Shown piece by piece: positions 11,464 to 23,263 of a DNA stretch of 64,000 nt; position 1 is the stretch's first letter; each line of letters begins with the position of its first letter. Source of the stretch: Tanypteryx hageni (Eukaryota; Arthropoda; Insecta; Odonata; Petaluridae); assembly GCA_028673005.1 (NCBI GenBank), contig CM054112.1:25781624-25845623 (forward strand), written 5' to 3'. A model generated the notes under the pieces. The model was not told the origin of the DNA, did not search any database, and saw only the letters and a program-made list of their open reading frames with translations. Both the position numbers and the translations under genes were made by a program.

Positions 11464-13500
11464 CAGTAAAAGTCCGAAAATCCGGACTGCTCGGGGATTT
11501 GGTCGGTCCGAATTTTCGGGATTCTCGGACATAATTTTAAAATTCAAATTTAAGGAAGAATAAAGAAGAGATGAACAGGCAAATTTTGTTGGTTTATTCA
11601 TTAAAAAATACAGAATGCTTCATTTATCAAAATGAGTATATTTATTCGTTCATTTCCGCGACTTCTGTTGCGTCTGCTGCACTGCTTGTCGATGGAACAT
11701 ATTTTGATCGGCAGACGCTTCTATTGTTTTCTTTAAATACTTTCGTATATCACCTTGTTTACGACTTTGTAATTTCTTTGTGATAAGATTATTCTGCACC
11801 ATGTGCACATGCATGACGTCTTGAAGACTAAAGCTATGGTTCTGTTCCACGAATTTAATAACTGTTTCCATGCACTTTTCAGCAGTAGCCCAAGATATCT
11901 TTTCTTTTTGAACTTTGTCGTCTTCTTCACCAGATTCTTCTGAATAATTCCCTTCTATCTTATCAGGAGTTGTAATGCTTCCAATGATTTCTTGATCAGT
12001 GAAAGTGGCTGCAACTTCAACATCGTCTTCAGTGCGTATCCACTCTTCTATGTCATCTTCATTAAGTTTGCATAGAGGGTTGTCTTCCCGAGCTAATTTA
12101 ACATCAGTTCTTACACTTCAGATGCTCTCTGCTTTACGAGGAACCCTTCTAAATCTTCGTCTCGATCACACTCTAGATCTGCAAACACCAAGTTCGGCCA
12201 TAACTTTCGCCACGCTCTTAAAAGAGTTACAGGCTTGACTGCGTTCCATGCGGCCACGAGTGAAAATATTGCATCTTTGATTGTAAAACTGCGTTGAAAT
12301 TCTGTAGGGTCGACATCGTTATTCATCATTTTCATCATAAAATCATTTTTATAATGACATTTAAAGTTCCTAATGACTCCTTGATCCATGGGTTGAATCA
12401 GTGATGTTACGTTTGGTGGCAAGTAACATCATGCAAAAATATTCCCACAATCAGACACTAATTTTGATTCATGCGGGTGGGCCCTACAGTTGTCGAGAAG
12501 TAGCAGGCACTTTGTATTTGCAGCCTTCCCCAATTTCCTTAAGTTCTGAAGAACTGATGGAACAAAATCATGAACAAACCAATCGCGAAATATGTCTTTG
12601 TCCATCCAAGCATTTTTTGGGCTTTATAGGCCACAGGCAAGTGCACAATTTCTTTAAAGGCCCGTGGACGCTGAAATTTGCCAATCACTAAAAGCTTAAT
12701 TTTATGCTGACCTGAAGCATTAGCACACGAACGGTTAATCTTTCCTTATAAAGCTTAAACCCTGTAGCATTTCGTTCTTGGTTTCCAGCCAAAGTTTTTG
12801 TGGGCAAACACTTCCAGTAAACCCCCGTTTCATCAGCGTTATAAATTTGATCGGGTGTGAGATTATAGCCAGTTACAATTTTTTCAAATGTTGCACTATA
12901 TTTTGTTGCTTCTTGTGTATCAGCTGACTGTCTTTCTCCAGCAATATCTGTCTAATACCATGACAAGTCTTGAAATTCCTAAGGCATCTCCTTAAAATAC
13001 TTTGCTTTGGCAATAAGCATCGGCCCAGAAATCTGATCGTTTTAACAAAAACCATTTGTGCAACACTTTATCGAGATTTTCTAATTTTGGCTTATGTAAA
13101 CTTTTTCTTTCAGCAATTTTATTGTAACCCTCAGACGAGGCTGTAAATTCTAGAATTTTATTCTTTGCCTTTTTTATATCGTAAATTGTAGACTTTCCGA
13201 TGTCGTAAGTTTCCATTAGAACACCATTGCTCACACCACTTTCTAGTTTCATAATTATTTCAAGTTTATCACTCAATTTCAACGTGTTTTTCCTTCTCTT
13301 CACACCACTAAGTTTATCTACTTTAGGAGCCATTATCAAGGGTTTGTAAATATGGAATTATGGAAAGAGTACATACGGCACAAAATTATGGCGTTGTCAC
13401 AGTTTGGTTGATCGTTTCAAAATGGCGTCCGTGTGGTCCGTGTTGTTGCCGCTATGTGATAAGCAATCCTCTCTTTATGTTTTTCTTTACTCTGATTTTC
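11464..13500 (-). mobile_element. Jerky-like pogo/Tigger transposon, right end not found
   Basis: The left end CAGTAAAAGTCCGAAAATCC starts after a TA (11462-11463) and is followed by further TCCGGA/TCCGAA repeats, as in pogo-superfamily termini. The transposase lies on the minus strand (11650-13333). I could not find the matching right terminus between 13340 and 13900, so the right boundary is approximate. Confidence 0.7.
11650..13333 (-). pseudogene. Jerky/Tigger-type transposase (CENP-B HTH + DDE), broken
   Basis: Starts MAPKVDKLSGVKRRK at 13333, followed by a pogo/CENP-B helix-turn-helix (LKLSDKLEIIMKLE, IGKSTIYDIKKAK). Then come a second DNA-binding region (about 13100-12990) and the DDE catalytic blocks in several frames: YNADETGVYWKCLP (about 12850-12810), [13 protein letters not shown] (about 12510-12470) and PPNVTSLIQPMDQGVI (about 12422-12375). 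A C-terminal tail runs to about 11650. All three acidic catalytic positions are recognisable. In-frame stops and frameshifts lie between 13000 and 12450. It is a domesticable family (jerky, CENP-B, Tigger), but this copy is clearly disabled. Confidence 0.85.
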
Positions 13501-14400
13501 TCACTGGATTCATTTATAAAGTCTTAAGAAAGCATGTGGAGAGGTGAATATAAATTTTTTTATATTTATAATGCTATAAACATTACGGTGAGACGTTACA
13601 TACACAATATACACATGTTTTTTTCACAAAATCCTTAATGAATATAACAATTCAAAAGAAATACTTTAACAAGGATGCATTCCAATGCAGCAATTTCAAT
13701 GACGTTAGCCAGACATGCTAGAATACGACTGAAAATTGTCATATCGATTAATAAAAACAAATAAAAAGAAAATTTGGATAAACGGAATTATTTAACTATG
13801 GAAAGAAATAATTGAATTTTACTTGCCTAGTCATAAACTGAAGTTAACTTTTCCAAATTTCCAGAAAATGACATAATTGAACATCAATCAAATCAATTAT
13901 TGGCCGAGCGAAGCGAGGACTCCTATTGAGTCCATGTGCATTTTGTCTGTCAGTTTGTTTGTTTTACGATAACTGCCGTCTCGTTTGTCTTATTTTTACC
14001 AAACTTCGTGTGCATATACAAATAAATTAGAGTCGACTGCCCATAGTTTTTCTAGACTATCACCCTTATAGTTACTGAGCAATTTGCGTTAGCGCATTGC
14101 GCTAATTTCCAAATCTTATCCAATCGAAACGAAATTTGGTATACATACGGAAAACATCAAACGATGAAGAAAACGTCAAATAAACATTTCTCTAAAATGT
14201 ACAGAGAGCCTCCCAGAGGCGCGCAATTTGATTCCACCCACCAGCCCGAAGTGGGCTGAGCGAGGCCGAAGATCCCGCGAATCCCCTAGTTCAGTGGTAA
14301 AAACCGAAAAATGTAATTGCGACTACTACAATACGGTTTTATAACTCTGAGAAGAGGCATTTCTTAGCATGAAAACCAGTTCATGATATAGGTTACGATT
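13500..14400. other. Unassigned intergenic stretch
   Basis: No gene is seen. From about 13902 there is a block that begins GGCCGAGCGAAGCGAGGACT and ends near 14290 with GAGCGAGGCCGAAGATCCCG. The terminal GAGCG motifs and the GTCTGTCAGTTTGTTTG wording look like an unclassified repeat. A block of similar style (GTCCGTCCGTCTTTTAAC) starts at about 17085. Confidence 0.4.
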
Positions 14401-14410
14401 ACAAGTAGTT

Positions 14411-14802
14411 GGTGCTTGCATTCTGCAAGCATATCATCTCAACATAAAAAACATTCATTTTTCATATTTCATCATTACAAATATTTTTTAAATTCTAAAT
14501 ATTTCACCTCCGGAGCGATTTTCGTTTTTCCTTTATGTAAAAATAATAGATTAAAACAATCCCAAAACTTTGAAATTTTAAGAATTTTATACTTTCTCCA
14601 TTATGGGGTACTAATGCTACACATTTCTGCCAAATTTTAAAGTTGTAGTACTTCTAGAAGTGAAATAATATTTTTCCAATTGTTTAAATTTTAAACATTT
14701 TTCACGGCCGCCGCAATATGTTTATGGAGAGATTTATGTTTATCTGTGCAAATGCACTACTCTGTACAAAACTTGAAAATTTCAGCTTCCTAGCTCATCT
14801 TG
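14411..14802 (+). repeat. Long direct repeat, copy 1 (about 748 bp period)
   Basis: Matches 15159-15547 nearly base for base. Landmarks are GGTGCTTGCATTCTGCAAGC (palindromic), CGATTTTCGTTTTTCC, TTCTCCATTATGGGGTACTA and GCCGCAATAT. AT-rich, with no coding likely despite short open frames. Confidence 0.8.
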
Positions 14803-15158
14803 TAATGTCTAAACAGTTATCTATTTGTTTAAACTTTAAGAATTTATATCTGCCAAACAAATTAAAATATCAAAATTTGTATAATCTCCATTTCGTTTTT
14901 TTACGAATTCTACTTATAAAAACATTTCAACTCCGTAGCACATGCGAAAATACATAAACCATGAAAATTTGTTTAAACAATTGCGAATTTTTAGCGGCCG
15001 CATTGTTGCACTTTTTCAAGATTTTCGTTTTTTCTAGTCGGTTTTGCACAAAATCCTACCTAAGAAAAAAAATTCGAATCTCCAGCTCATCTGGAAGATC
15101 CTAAACATTAGTATCCTCCTCCTCTGTAAGAAACGTCGATATATAATGACTAGTAGAA

Positions 15159-15547
15159 GGTGCTTGCATGCTGCAAGCATTTCATCTCACCTTGAAAAAA
15201 CATTAATTTTTCAGACAGATATTTCACCATTAAAATTATTCTATTAATTCTAACTCTGCAGCGATTTTCGTTTTTCCTACATGTAAAAATAATAGTTTAA
15301 AACAATCCCCAAATGTTGCAATTTTAAAAATTTTACATTTTCTCCATTATGGGGTACTAATGCTAAACATTTGAGCCAAATTTTAAAGTTGTAGCACGTC
15401 TAGAAGTAAAATAATATTTTTCTAATTGTTTAAAATTTAAACATTTTTAACGGTTGCCGCAATATATATATGGAGAGATTGAAATGTTTATTTGTGCGAA
15501 TGCACTGTTCTGTAAATAATTTGAAAATTGCAGCTTCCTAGCTCATC
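15159..15547 (+). repeat. Long direct repeat, copy 2 (about 748 bp period)
   Basis: Second copy of the unit starting at 14411, with the same landmarks in the same order (GGTGCTTGCATGCTGCAAGC through GCCGCAATATATATATGG and CAGCTTCCTAGCTCATC). The spacing suggests a degenerate tandem array. Shorter partial motifs (CAGCTTCCTA..., TAGTATCCTCCT...GTCGATATATAATGA) recur at 15060-15150, 15660-15690 and 16010-16105. Confidence 0.8.
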
Positions 15548-15719
15548 CCGTAGAACCTAAAAAATTATTAAACTTTAATATTCAAATGGGGTTAAAACAA
15601 CCCCTAAAAATTAACAATTTTAAAATTTTCCATTTTTATAGTTGGTTATGAGAAAAGTTCTATAATCTTGCAAAATTTCAGCTTCCTAAACTTATTAGAT
15701 TGGTCTACACACTAGATTA

Positions 15720-15965
15720 CGTTTTCCCATGCTAACTTATGGGAGATATTCCGGGGTCTCTGGAGTCGAACCCAAGACACTGTAAAAAAAAGTAACAATA
15801 ATTCCTAATAGATATTGCGGCCATCTAGCAACACTGATAATTTCATTTTTCTAGTTTACCGGTAAGTGCCCATAATTAATTTACAAAAATGGCGCAATGC
15901 TTTTCTTATGGGAAAAAACGCAACTTTCGGAATTTCTGGAGTCGAACTCATGTCACTTAGGTAAG
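15720..15965 (+). repeat. Two partial copies of the TGGAGTCGAAC-core repeat
   Basis: CTTATGGGAGAT...TCTCTGGAGTCGAACCC at about 15738-15773 and CTTATGGGAAAA...TTCTGGAGTCGAACTC at about 15904-15950. Both share the spacing and core with the repeats at 3380, 4380 and 55760. A more diverged inverted copy lies near 17240-17300. Confidence 0.5.
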
Positions 15966-16029
15966 AAGTCTCATTTTATCTGTAAGTTTCTCCATCATAT
16001 CTACAAAAACTGAAACTTTGAGCTCTCTA

Positions 16030-17340
16030 GCTCTTGTAGTTTGGGCTGGACATTAGTATCCTCCTGTTATATCCTCCTCTGTAAGAGTCGTCGATATATA
16101 ATGATAGGCCTTCTGACGAGGTTGTAGGAATAATTGAAGAACCAACGTATATAGGTAGAAACGACCGTGACGATAAGATACGTGAGATCGATTGTAGGAC
16201 GGAGCGTTATTTAGGCTCGTTCTTTCCGAGGACAATACGAGATCACAAAAGAAAATTTCAACCTGCGATAGACAATCTTTAGGTAGGTTATGGTGCATTG
16301 CACCCCCTGCCACCCACCAATTAGGTGAATTGCAGGGTAACATGTAGATGTAGGACAATGTATTTTCTCATGTGACTCAGGTGCCAGGGGCTTAGCTACC
16401 TGATGTCCCATATGAAAAGGGGTTCTTTGAAGTGCACCGACATCGTACAATACACGGGATCGACGGCTTCACTTCCTCGCCAAAGGAATACTTGTCATAT
16501 TTTTAGCCGTAAAATATCATCGACCTGGGGGGGAGGCAGGTTTTCCGGTACGACACTGGTATACGATATTTCTTTCGAAAAATCAGAGGATATACCCTAT
16601 CCATTCGAAAAAAGCAGAGGATATACGGCGTATACCACCGTATACCCTCAATTACAGCACTGGATATGTCGATGAATAATAGCTCGTTTAAAATCTTCCG
16701 TATTTTCAGCAAAAATCGAGAGTTCAATTGTAATTCGCTCACTTTTCCTTTGCATAATATCTTTTGCAAGGACTTCAAACGACGCGATGGAAAAGGTTTG
16801 CCTTCCATGCATTCCCCAAGCATTTCTTCCACTTCCACTTTAGACTCACTGAATTGAAAGGGAAGTTAGGATAAGAACGGGAGAAGGTGAAAGAGGGAGG
16901 GAAGCTGGAGAGGGGAAGCAGGAAGAGGGCGAGAGGGGGAGGTAGGTGAAAAGGGAGGAAAGGGGTGTGGCCGAGAGAGGAGGGTGAGGAGGCTGAATAA
17001 GGGAAGGAGGTTGGAGAATGGTGGGGCTGCAAACCGGTGAACGCTCACATTCGGCAACTGAATCCACAAGAGCCGATTTTTAGCCTACTTTCCAGCATGG
17101 AAATAGGCTTATAGTTTCGTCGTTGTGCCTGTCCGTCCGTCTTTTAACTTTTGCACCAATAGACCGATCTTCATGGCACTTGGTGGAAACTTCCTGCTAC
17201 TGGAGCCGAGCTCCTGAGGATAGTTTTTGTTGCGAATATTGAAAGTCCCGGGTTGGATTCCAGAAACTTTTCTTCCCATTTGATTTACATGGGAAATCTG
17301 AATGCCATCATGCAGGGTCATTAAAATATCTTAGAATTGT
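16030..17340. other. Unclassified repetitive intergenic DNA with a purine-rich tract
   Basis: 16100-16460 has wording typical of a dispersed repeat, but I cannot assign a family. 16540-16662 holds GGTATAC / CAGAGGATATAC repeats ending at a CAGTGCTGTAATTG-type hAT-like end (minus strand). 16855-17020 is a GA-rich tract. 17085-17340 is another unclassified block. The small frames on either strand lack recognisable domains. Confidence 0.45.
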
Positions 17341-17700
17341 AATTTCGGTGCAAGATTTGTACTATTCTCTGAGGAAAGGAACGGAGATTCTAATTTCTAT
17401 CGTAGAATTTTGCTTATCTATCCTATTCCTTCGAATTTCGCGTAATTCCTGGCGTTTTTGCAGATTTTATCACTCATTATGAGATTGTTGCCATAGCAAC
17501 GACTATTGTTGGACTCGGATTCGGTAAAGTCTAATTGCACACACGGGTTATGTTTACCTCACAAATACGCGTAATCAATTTACTTTTCCATTGGAATGTA
17601 TTTGTAATATTTTATAACGCTAAATTATGAAATAACAAATAGCAACTCATCCGCGATGATTTTAAAGCTATTAAGCCAATATAAGTATTAAATAAATATT

Positions 17701-17907
17701 ATGTGGAAATTAGGCATCATAACTTCCATTTGGATCATCTTGTTCCTATTAAATTCTAATTCGTATACAAGTATAATAAAGGAATTGTCACATAATGTAA
17801 CCTGGACGTATGTCCCTTCTGGGGCGAACCTAGCCGACGCCCCTTCTCGGGCTTTCCTGATTCCCTATATGCCTGCGTCAGCCATCTTGGCTGGCGGGAG
17901 TATATAG
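17701..17907 (+). pseudogene. Possible retroelement RNase H C-terminal fragment
   Basis: A 68-residue frame contains NVTWTYVPSGANLADAPSR. This resembles the W-x-P-S-x-x-N-x-A-D-x-x-S-R signature at the C terminus of RNase H domains in LTR and DIRS-type elements. No RT or integrase lies beside it, and the match is a single motif. It could be chance. Confidence 0.35.
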
Positions 17908-18471
17908 GGCCCGGGGGGATGGGATGGGTCAGTCGATAGATTGAAGTGAAGTGAATGGAAGTGATTCGGATCTTTCGCCGGCTTATGGCCAGCGACTCAA
18001 CAACGAACTCCTCTAGCTATTCCGTTGCTCTGGCTGGTGTTTGGAAAACTCCCCCTGGGGAGGAAGTACTGTAATCCGCTGTGGCCCAGACCAACCAGGT
18101 CCTTCTAAGCGTGACCAGGATCTACCCAGGGGTAAACCGCACGCCTCGCTGCGAGCGGAGCACCTGGGGGAACCTTGCACGGTCACACTTTCTCTCTTGC
18201 AGCGGGGGGTGGCTAACATAGGTCCACCTTCTCACCCGCACATCGTGTTCTTTTGTCTATTCGGACAGGTGGCAGTTGGTAGGCTAGGGGGGGGGGAGGG
18301 CTTCAGCCCCCTCCACTTTAAACCCGCTCTGCGAAATGTCGCTGCTCAGATCACCGCCGGCAAAAAAGGTACAACATAGGACGATCCCTCCACATCCCCT
18401 TCGGAAAAGATTTTAAGAATGACGCAGGTCCAAACGACCGGAAAATTGACTCCCAAAATCTGACCCCGGAA

Positions 18472-18667
18472 GACCGGCTAGTAACGACAGGGTAACGTCC
18501 TCGCCTGCTAATCCGAAGGTCGCGGGTTGGAATCCCGCCTAGGTGGGTTTTTCTTCACCTAGGGCATGGATGTTTGTGATCGTCCTTGTTATTATGTTAA
18601 TAAGCCCCTTGTAAAAGGCCGATTACGGCTGTTTAGGGGCCGCATGGAAATAAATAAAAATAAAAAT
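18472..18667 (+). mobile_element. tRNA-derived SINE within the LINE 5' region
   Basis: A degenerate A-box region (GGCTAGTAACGACAGG...) and a good B-box-like GGTTGGAATCC are followed by a body and an A-rich (AAATA)n tail at about 18648-18667. It is distinct from the two SINEs at 22921-23589. No clear target duplication was found. Confidence 0.6.
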
Positions 18668-18668
18668 A

Positions 18669-20072
18669 GTTCTTGACAGCACACCAAGCCAAGGGAAACC
18701 AACTGACGAAGACCCTTTCAAGGGCCAAAACAACAACAACGATAACTCCCAACTAGCCCCTATCCAAGAGGGGGACACACTCGATGCCGATACACGAGCT
18801 ACAGAGCCCATGGATACGGGCACCTTTCAACAGCCAAAGAAGAAGCGGAAGACGAAATTTAAGCCATTATTCACCGCTGCCGAGACTATTGCCGTCCAAC
18901 ACCAAACGGTAGAAACCTAAAACCGCTACGACCCGCTCCTCAGAGACGCTAATACAGACGTCACCCCGGGGCTTGCTTCCAGCTCCCCTCCCGCCGAGCC
19001 ATCCCAGACAAGTCTACCTAAGCCGCCAGCAATTCTATTATATGAATTGGCAGACTTCCGACAATTTATAACAGCCGTCAAGAGGGTCACAAAGGACCAC
19101 TCATTCCAAGTGACATCACGTAGGCACTATACCAGGCTACAACTAACCAATATAGAAGACCACAAAAGTGTGCAGACTATGTTGAGAGAAGAATAAGCAC
19201 AGTTCTCCACCTGGGGAACCAAAAAGGAAAAAACCCTTAGCTTTACCATAAGAGGGCTTCATACAAAAATGGAAGAATCTTATCTCAAGGAAATTCTGGA
19301 GGACATGAAGGTTCCAGTCTTACGCACTCGTCAGATTCGCCGAGCTGACAAATCACCCCTAGGGACATTCGTAGTATCAACCCTCGCAACAGCCCAAGGA
19401 TGGGACCCAAAAGATTTCCTCCGATGGACTTCCATCGGGAATTCTCGAGTCCACATTCTACGATACCGACATGAAGAACCACAGATGTGCTTCCAATGTA
19501 ATCGTTTCGGACATTCATCAACGTTCTGCACAGCGGCACCTCGATGCTATAAGTGTGCCGGCCCCCACCAGGGGAAAACCTGCCCGAAGAAAAAGGAGGA
19601 TGGTCCTGCCGCATGCTGTAACTGTGGAGGCCCACACCCCGCCTTCTATAAGACCTGCCCGGTATACCAACGAGAGGCAAGGAAAAGATTTGGATCGCTG
19701 GAAAACTCTCAGCCCCAGCAGGCACCCTCTGCCTATGTACCGGCACCAGCTCCAAGAGGCAACGCCTGGGGCTGCAAAACAAAGAACGCAGCACATCCAC
19801 ACCAAAATTCGGACTTCCCACCACTCCTGCATCCCGCAGCCACAAACGGCGAGACGATACAGGAACCCAACGTCCCCCTTCGCCACAGACAGTTACCACC
19901 TCAACCTGAACCAACAACGGATAATCCACCTTTCCTCCCGACAACGGATTCGGCCCTTACCTCCCTCCTTACATCACTGCAGTCCCTAGCGTCAGTCCTG
20001 CAGAAACAACTCGCGGCCCTTGGACAAGTGCTTGCCCAACTGTCCGGTCAAATACTGACTATCCATGGATAA
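18669..20072 (+). pseudogene. LINE ORF1 (gag-like, PRE/C2HC and three CCHC knuckles)
   Basis: A reading frame can be followed from about 18669 (DSTPSQGKPTDEDPFKG) through a basic KKKRK segment to 20072, with in-frame stops near 18919 and 19193. From 19269 it is open. It holds a PRE_C2HC-type region (FTIRGLHTKMEESYLKEIL, then SIGNSRVHILRYRHE) and three zinc knuckles: C-x2-C-x4-H-x4-C, starting MCFQCNRFGHSS, then CYKCAGPHQGKTC, then CCNCGGPHPAFYKTC. ORF1 protein of such LINEs binds element RNA. Its stop overlaps the ORF2 start (ATGGATAA, 20065-20072). Confidence 0.85.
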
Positions 20073-22764
20073 GAACACCCAGCTCTCTGGAATTGTCCTT
20101 ATCACCTGGAACTGCAACGGTGGTATAAGAGCCAAAACACCTGAACTGCTAGCTTTCCTCCAGGAAAACAACGTCACAGTTGCCCTTATACAAGAAACAC
20201 ACCTTAAGCCATCTTGGAAATGGGCGGCACCCGGATTCAAGGTTTTTCGGACAGGGAGGGCAGACTAGGAAGAGGAACAGCCATCCTTGTAAGAGAGGAC
20301 ATTTCAGCATATGAAGTAACGATTCCTCAGACAAAGACATTGGAAGCTACAGCCGCCATTCTACATACTGCGAGTGGACCTGTCCAATTAGCATCCTGCT
20401 ACCTCCCGCCCGGGAAAAAGTTCCATGAGGAAGACTTTGGAAAACTACGACCAACCGGCGTTCCTCTCTATGCCGGCGGTGATTTTAACTCGAAACACGA
20501 GTCCTGGAACTCCCGCGTCAATAATAAACAAGGAATCGAACTACGCAGATGGGCTGACACTAACACAGTGAAAATAATAGCCCCCACAGCTCCTACTCGA
20601 ATCCATAGAACTGGTACAGGAGAATTTTTAGACTTCTTTCTGGCGGCTGGAATACAAAAATCAATTAATGTCTTTACAGTTCCAAGCCTAAGTAGCGACC
20701 ACTATCCAGTGATCGCCTATATAGGCACCAAGCCAATCTTACTCCCAGCTCGTACATTTCGGGACTACAAGGGCGCAGACTGGACTAAGTTCCGGAGACA
20801 TCTTGACGATTCCCTTCCGGAAGAGACTCCAAATCCCCTCACACCAGCGGCCATAGATTACCAAGTACAGAACCTCACGGAAAAAATTATGGAAGCTGTA
20901 GAAGCTACTATCCCCGAGAAACGCTGCCGAAGACTAAACCAGCAAAAACGCCATCCTCTGGATGATTAAACAGAAAAACAAGACTAGGAGACGGCTCCAG
21001 AAAACTGGCTGCCCAGTGACAAAGCAACAATTAAAGACTATGACGCATAGCATACGCGAAAAGATCAAAGAACACCGGCGTGACACTTGGGACAAAAAGA
21101 TGGCTTCCCTAAATTTCAACGACGGTTCCATCTGGCGGCTAGCCAAACAATTAAGAAACCCCCTTGAGACTGACCCTCCGATACAGACTGACCAAGGCCC
21201 GGCCTGCACACCACTAGAAAAGGCGAACCAACTTGCCAAGTTCTTGGAAAGCGTTTTCCAACCAAATCCTGGCCCAGACACAATCCCTGGAGAATGGACA
21301 GCGCCGGAAGCTGAACAAGAGGAAGAAGAGGTCCCAGTCTTAACCATGGACCACCTAAGAACGGTAATTAAGTCTCTTCGACCCCATAAAGCCCCAGGTA
21401 CTGATGGCTTAAACAACGAAATCCTTCTACAGCTCCCAGTCAACTTATTAAAACACCTGCTAGCGACCTATAACGCCTCCATCCGAATAGGTCACTTCCC
21501 GACGGCTTGGAAAATGGCCAAGGTCATATGCATCCCCAAAGCAGGGAAACCCAGTAGACCTAAAAACTTCCGCCCAATATCACTTCTAGACGGACTTGGA
21601 AAGATCCTAGAAAAACTTATCATGCCCCACCTATGCCAACATAATGAAAACGAACACATTTTACCACCACAGCAGTTCGGCTTCCGAGGGGAACACGCTA
21701 CGGCTCACCAGCTTACACGGGTCTGCGAGTTCGTATCGGAGTCCTTCAACAGAAACTGCGTGGCAACAGGAGCTTTCTTTGACATCCTGAAAGCTTTCGA
21801 TAAAGTCTGGCATAAGGGACTCCTCCATAAGCTCACAAAATTTAAATATCCTAAGTGGATTGTTAGGATTCTGAAATCCTACCTACACGAAAGGAAGTTT
21901 CAGGTCTCCTGGCAGAAGGCCGTGTCCCCATGGCTCCTAGTAACTGCTGGCGTCCCGCAGGGATCTGTGTTGGGCCCCCAACTTTTCAATATTTTCACTG
22001 CGGATATCCCGCGTGACAACGGCTGGAACACAATGATAGCCCTATATGCTGATGACGCTGCCATCATCACCAGATCTACTCAGCCGAAGATGGCGGCGAG
22101 ATACCTTCAGGCGGCCACCGACAAACTCCTAAGTTGGTACAATGAATGTAGAATAACCATTAATCCGGCAAAAACCCAGACTATTCTCTTCTCATGAGCC
22201 CCACGGACTGAACCAGACCCAGTCATAGTAGATTACACAGAAACCGAGTGGGCTGTTAATATTTCATATCTAGGGATTACCCTTGGCCGGCGCCTGTCAC
22301 TAGGCCCAAACGCAACGAAAATGGCCTATAGAGCTATCTCGCTCAGGATTAGACTCTCCCCCATACTAAAGTCCCCCCATGTCTCCCTTCGGCATAAAAT
22401 CCACATCTACCAGAGTGTAATTTTTCCGGCATACACTCACGCCTCAGCAGCGTGGAGCGGATTCTTAAATAAAACAGCTGTAGCACAGCTCGAAAAAGCA
22501 GAACGCAGCGTACTCCGCACAGTTTTACAGCTCGGCTGGAGGACTACAAATGAAGTCCTCCACTATTTAACCGATACCATCCCAATGGAGGAGAGGCTGA
22601 AAACAAAAGCACAAAAAGTTTACCAGGCACTACAAACTAAGGTCCCCAGACTCTTACAAGAACTGGGAAAAACAGAAGTCCACCCCTGGGACACTTTCAA
22701 ACGCCCCCGTGCATCTACGGGTCTGGACGAGGACCAACCCCCTCCTCCAAAACGGAGAAGTTAA
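20065..22764 (+). pseudogene. LINE ORF2 (APE-type endonuclease and reverse transcriptase), disabled
   Basis: Begins ATG at 20065, overlapping the ORF1 stop by 8 nt. The endonuclease follows (ITWNCNGGIRAKTPE, LIQETHLKPSW, then after a frame change GGDFNSKHESWNS and SSDHYPVIA). A second frame change near 20960 leads into the RT: IPKAGKPSRPKNFRPISLL, QFGFRGEHATAHQL, DILKAFDKVWHKGL, GVPQGSVLGPQLFN and the catalytic YADDAAI. An in-frame TGA at 22195-22197 interrupts the thumb, after which the same frame continues to 22764 (ISYLGITLGRRLS, YTHASAAW). So there are two frameshifts and one nonsense codon. The intact enzyme nicks the target and copies its own mRNA in cis. Confidence 0.88.
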
Positions 22765-22920
22765 TTAATTATTATTATTAAACCAACGGAGGCTTATCCC
22801 AAGGAGGGACAAAAACGGATGAAGAAAACGACCACCATAGAAAATCCAAGAGATAGAAAATATGGTTCCCGGCCTTCTCTCGAGAAGGGCTACTACTACA
22901 CCTTGGCTGATGGGTCAGTC

Positions 22921-23252
22921 GTAAGTGGAGGTGCCCGTGGTGTAGTGGTTAGGACGCTGGCTGCTACTCGCCCGATGCTTGAAAAAGTCATCGGGTACGA
23001 ATCCTGCGCAAGTAGGATTTTTCCAAGGTCGCCCGGCCCCCTGTTTGTGTAGTTTGAAGAGACCGCGCAAATTCAGCTGTTCCGTCCTTCGGAAGGGACG
23101 TTAAGCTGTTGGCCCCCCTGGTGTTCTTCGTAAGAGCAGGCAAATGCCGGCACCGAGTTTCCCTTCTCCCTTCCCCGGCTATTCATTTCACTACCTCTGA
23201 GATACCCACTGTGCGTAGGACAGAGGCGAATCGGCTGGGCATTCAAATTCAA
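22921..23252 (+). mobile_element. tRNA-derived SINE, copy 1
   Basis: A tRNA-like head with an A box (GTGGTGTAGTGGTTAGGACG) and a B box (GGGTACGAATCCTG) about 45 bp later, then a shared body (CCAAGGTCGCCCG, GTGTTCTTCGTAAGAGC, GGCGAATCGGCTGGGC) and an ATTCAA tail. It is flanked by ATGGGTCAGTC at 22910-22920 and 23253-23263. Confidence 0.8.
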
Positions 23253-23263
23253 ATGGGTCAGTC

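Larger units (their letters stand above)
17935..22909 (+). mobile_element. Jockey-clade-like non-LTR retrotransposon, near full length
   Basis: GC-richer than its surroundings. It has a 5' region at 17935-18668 (interrupted by a SINE), ORF1 (gag-like, CCHC knuckles) to 20072, ORF2 (endonuclease-RT) to 22764 and a 3' UTR to about 22909. The same 11-bp word ATGGGTCAGTC flanks it at 17924-17934 and 22910-22920, and I take this as the target-site duplication. The clade call rests on domain order and three CCHC knuckles. Multiple stops and frameshifts show it is inactive. Confidence 0.8.

Noticed and set aside
16053..16838. Minus-strand frames of 101 and 111 residues
   Set aside because: They lie in repeat-like sequence, have no recognisable domain, and have no splice or start context.
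17701..17907. Independent host gene at 17.7 kb
   Set aside because: A single RNase H-like motif (VPSGANLADAPSR) and nothing else. Listed only as a possible retroelement fragment.
18041..18379. 112-residue open frame in the GC-rich LINE 5' region
   Set aside because: No domain, biased composition, overlaps an antisense frame of similar quality, and fits LINE 5' non-coding sequence.
19285..19944. 219-residue minus-strand open frame
   Set aside because: Antisense shadow of the LINE ORF1 zinc-knuckle region.
22929..23005. tRNA gene (A and B boxes at 22935 and about 22993, again at 23275)
   Set aside because: Boxes are there, but the sequence does not close into a plausible acceptor stem and is followed by a conserved SINE body and repeated target. 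It is a tRNA-derived SINE head, not a tRNA.
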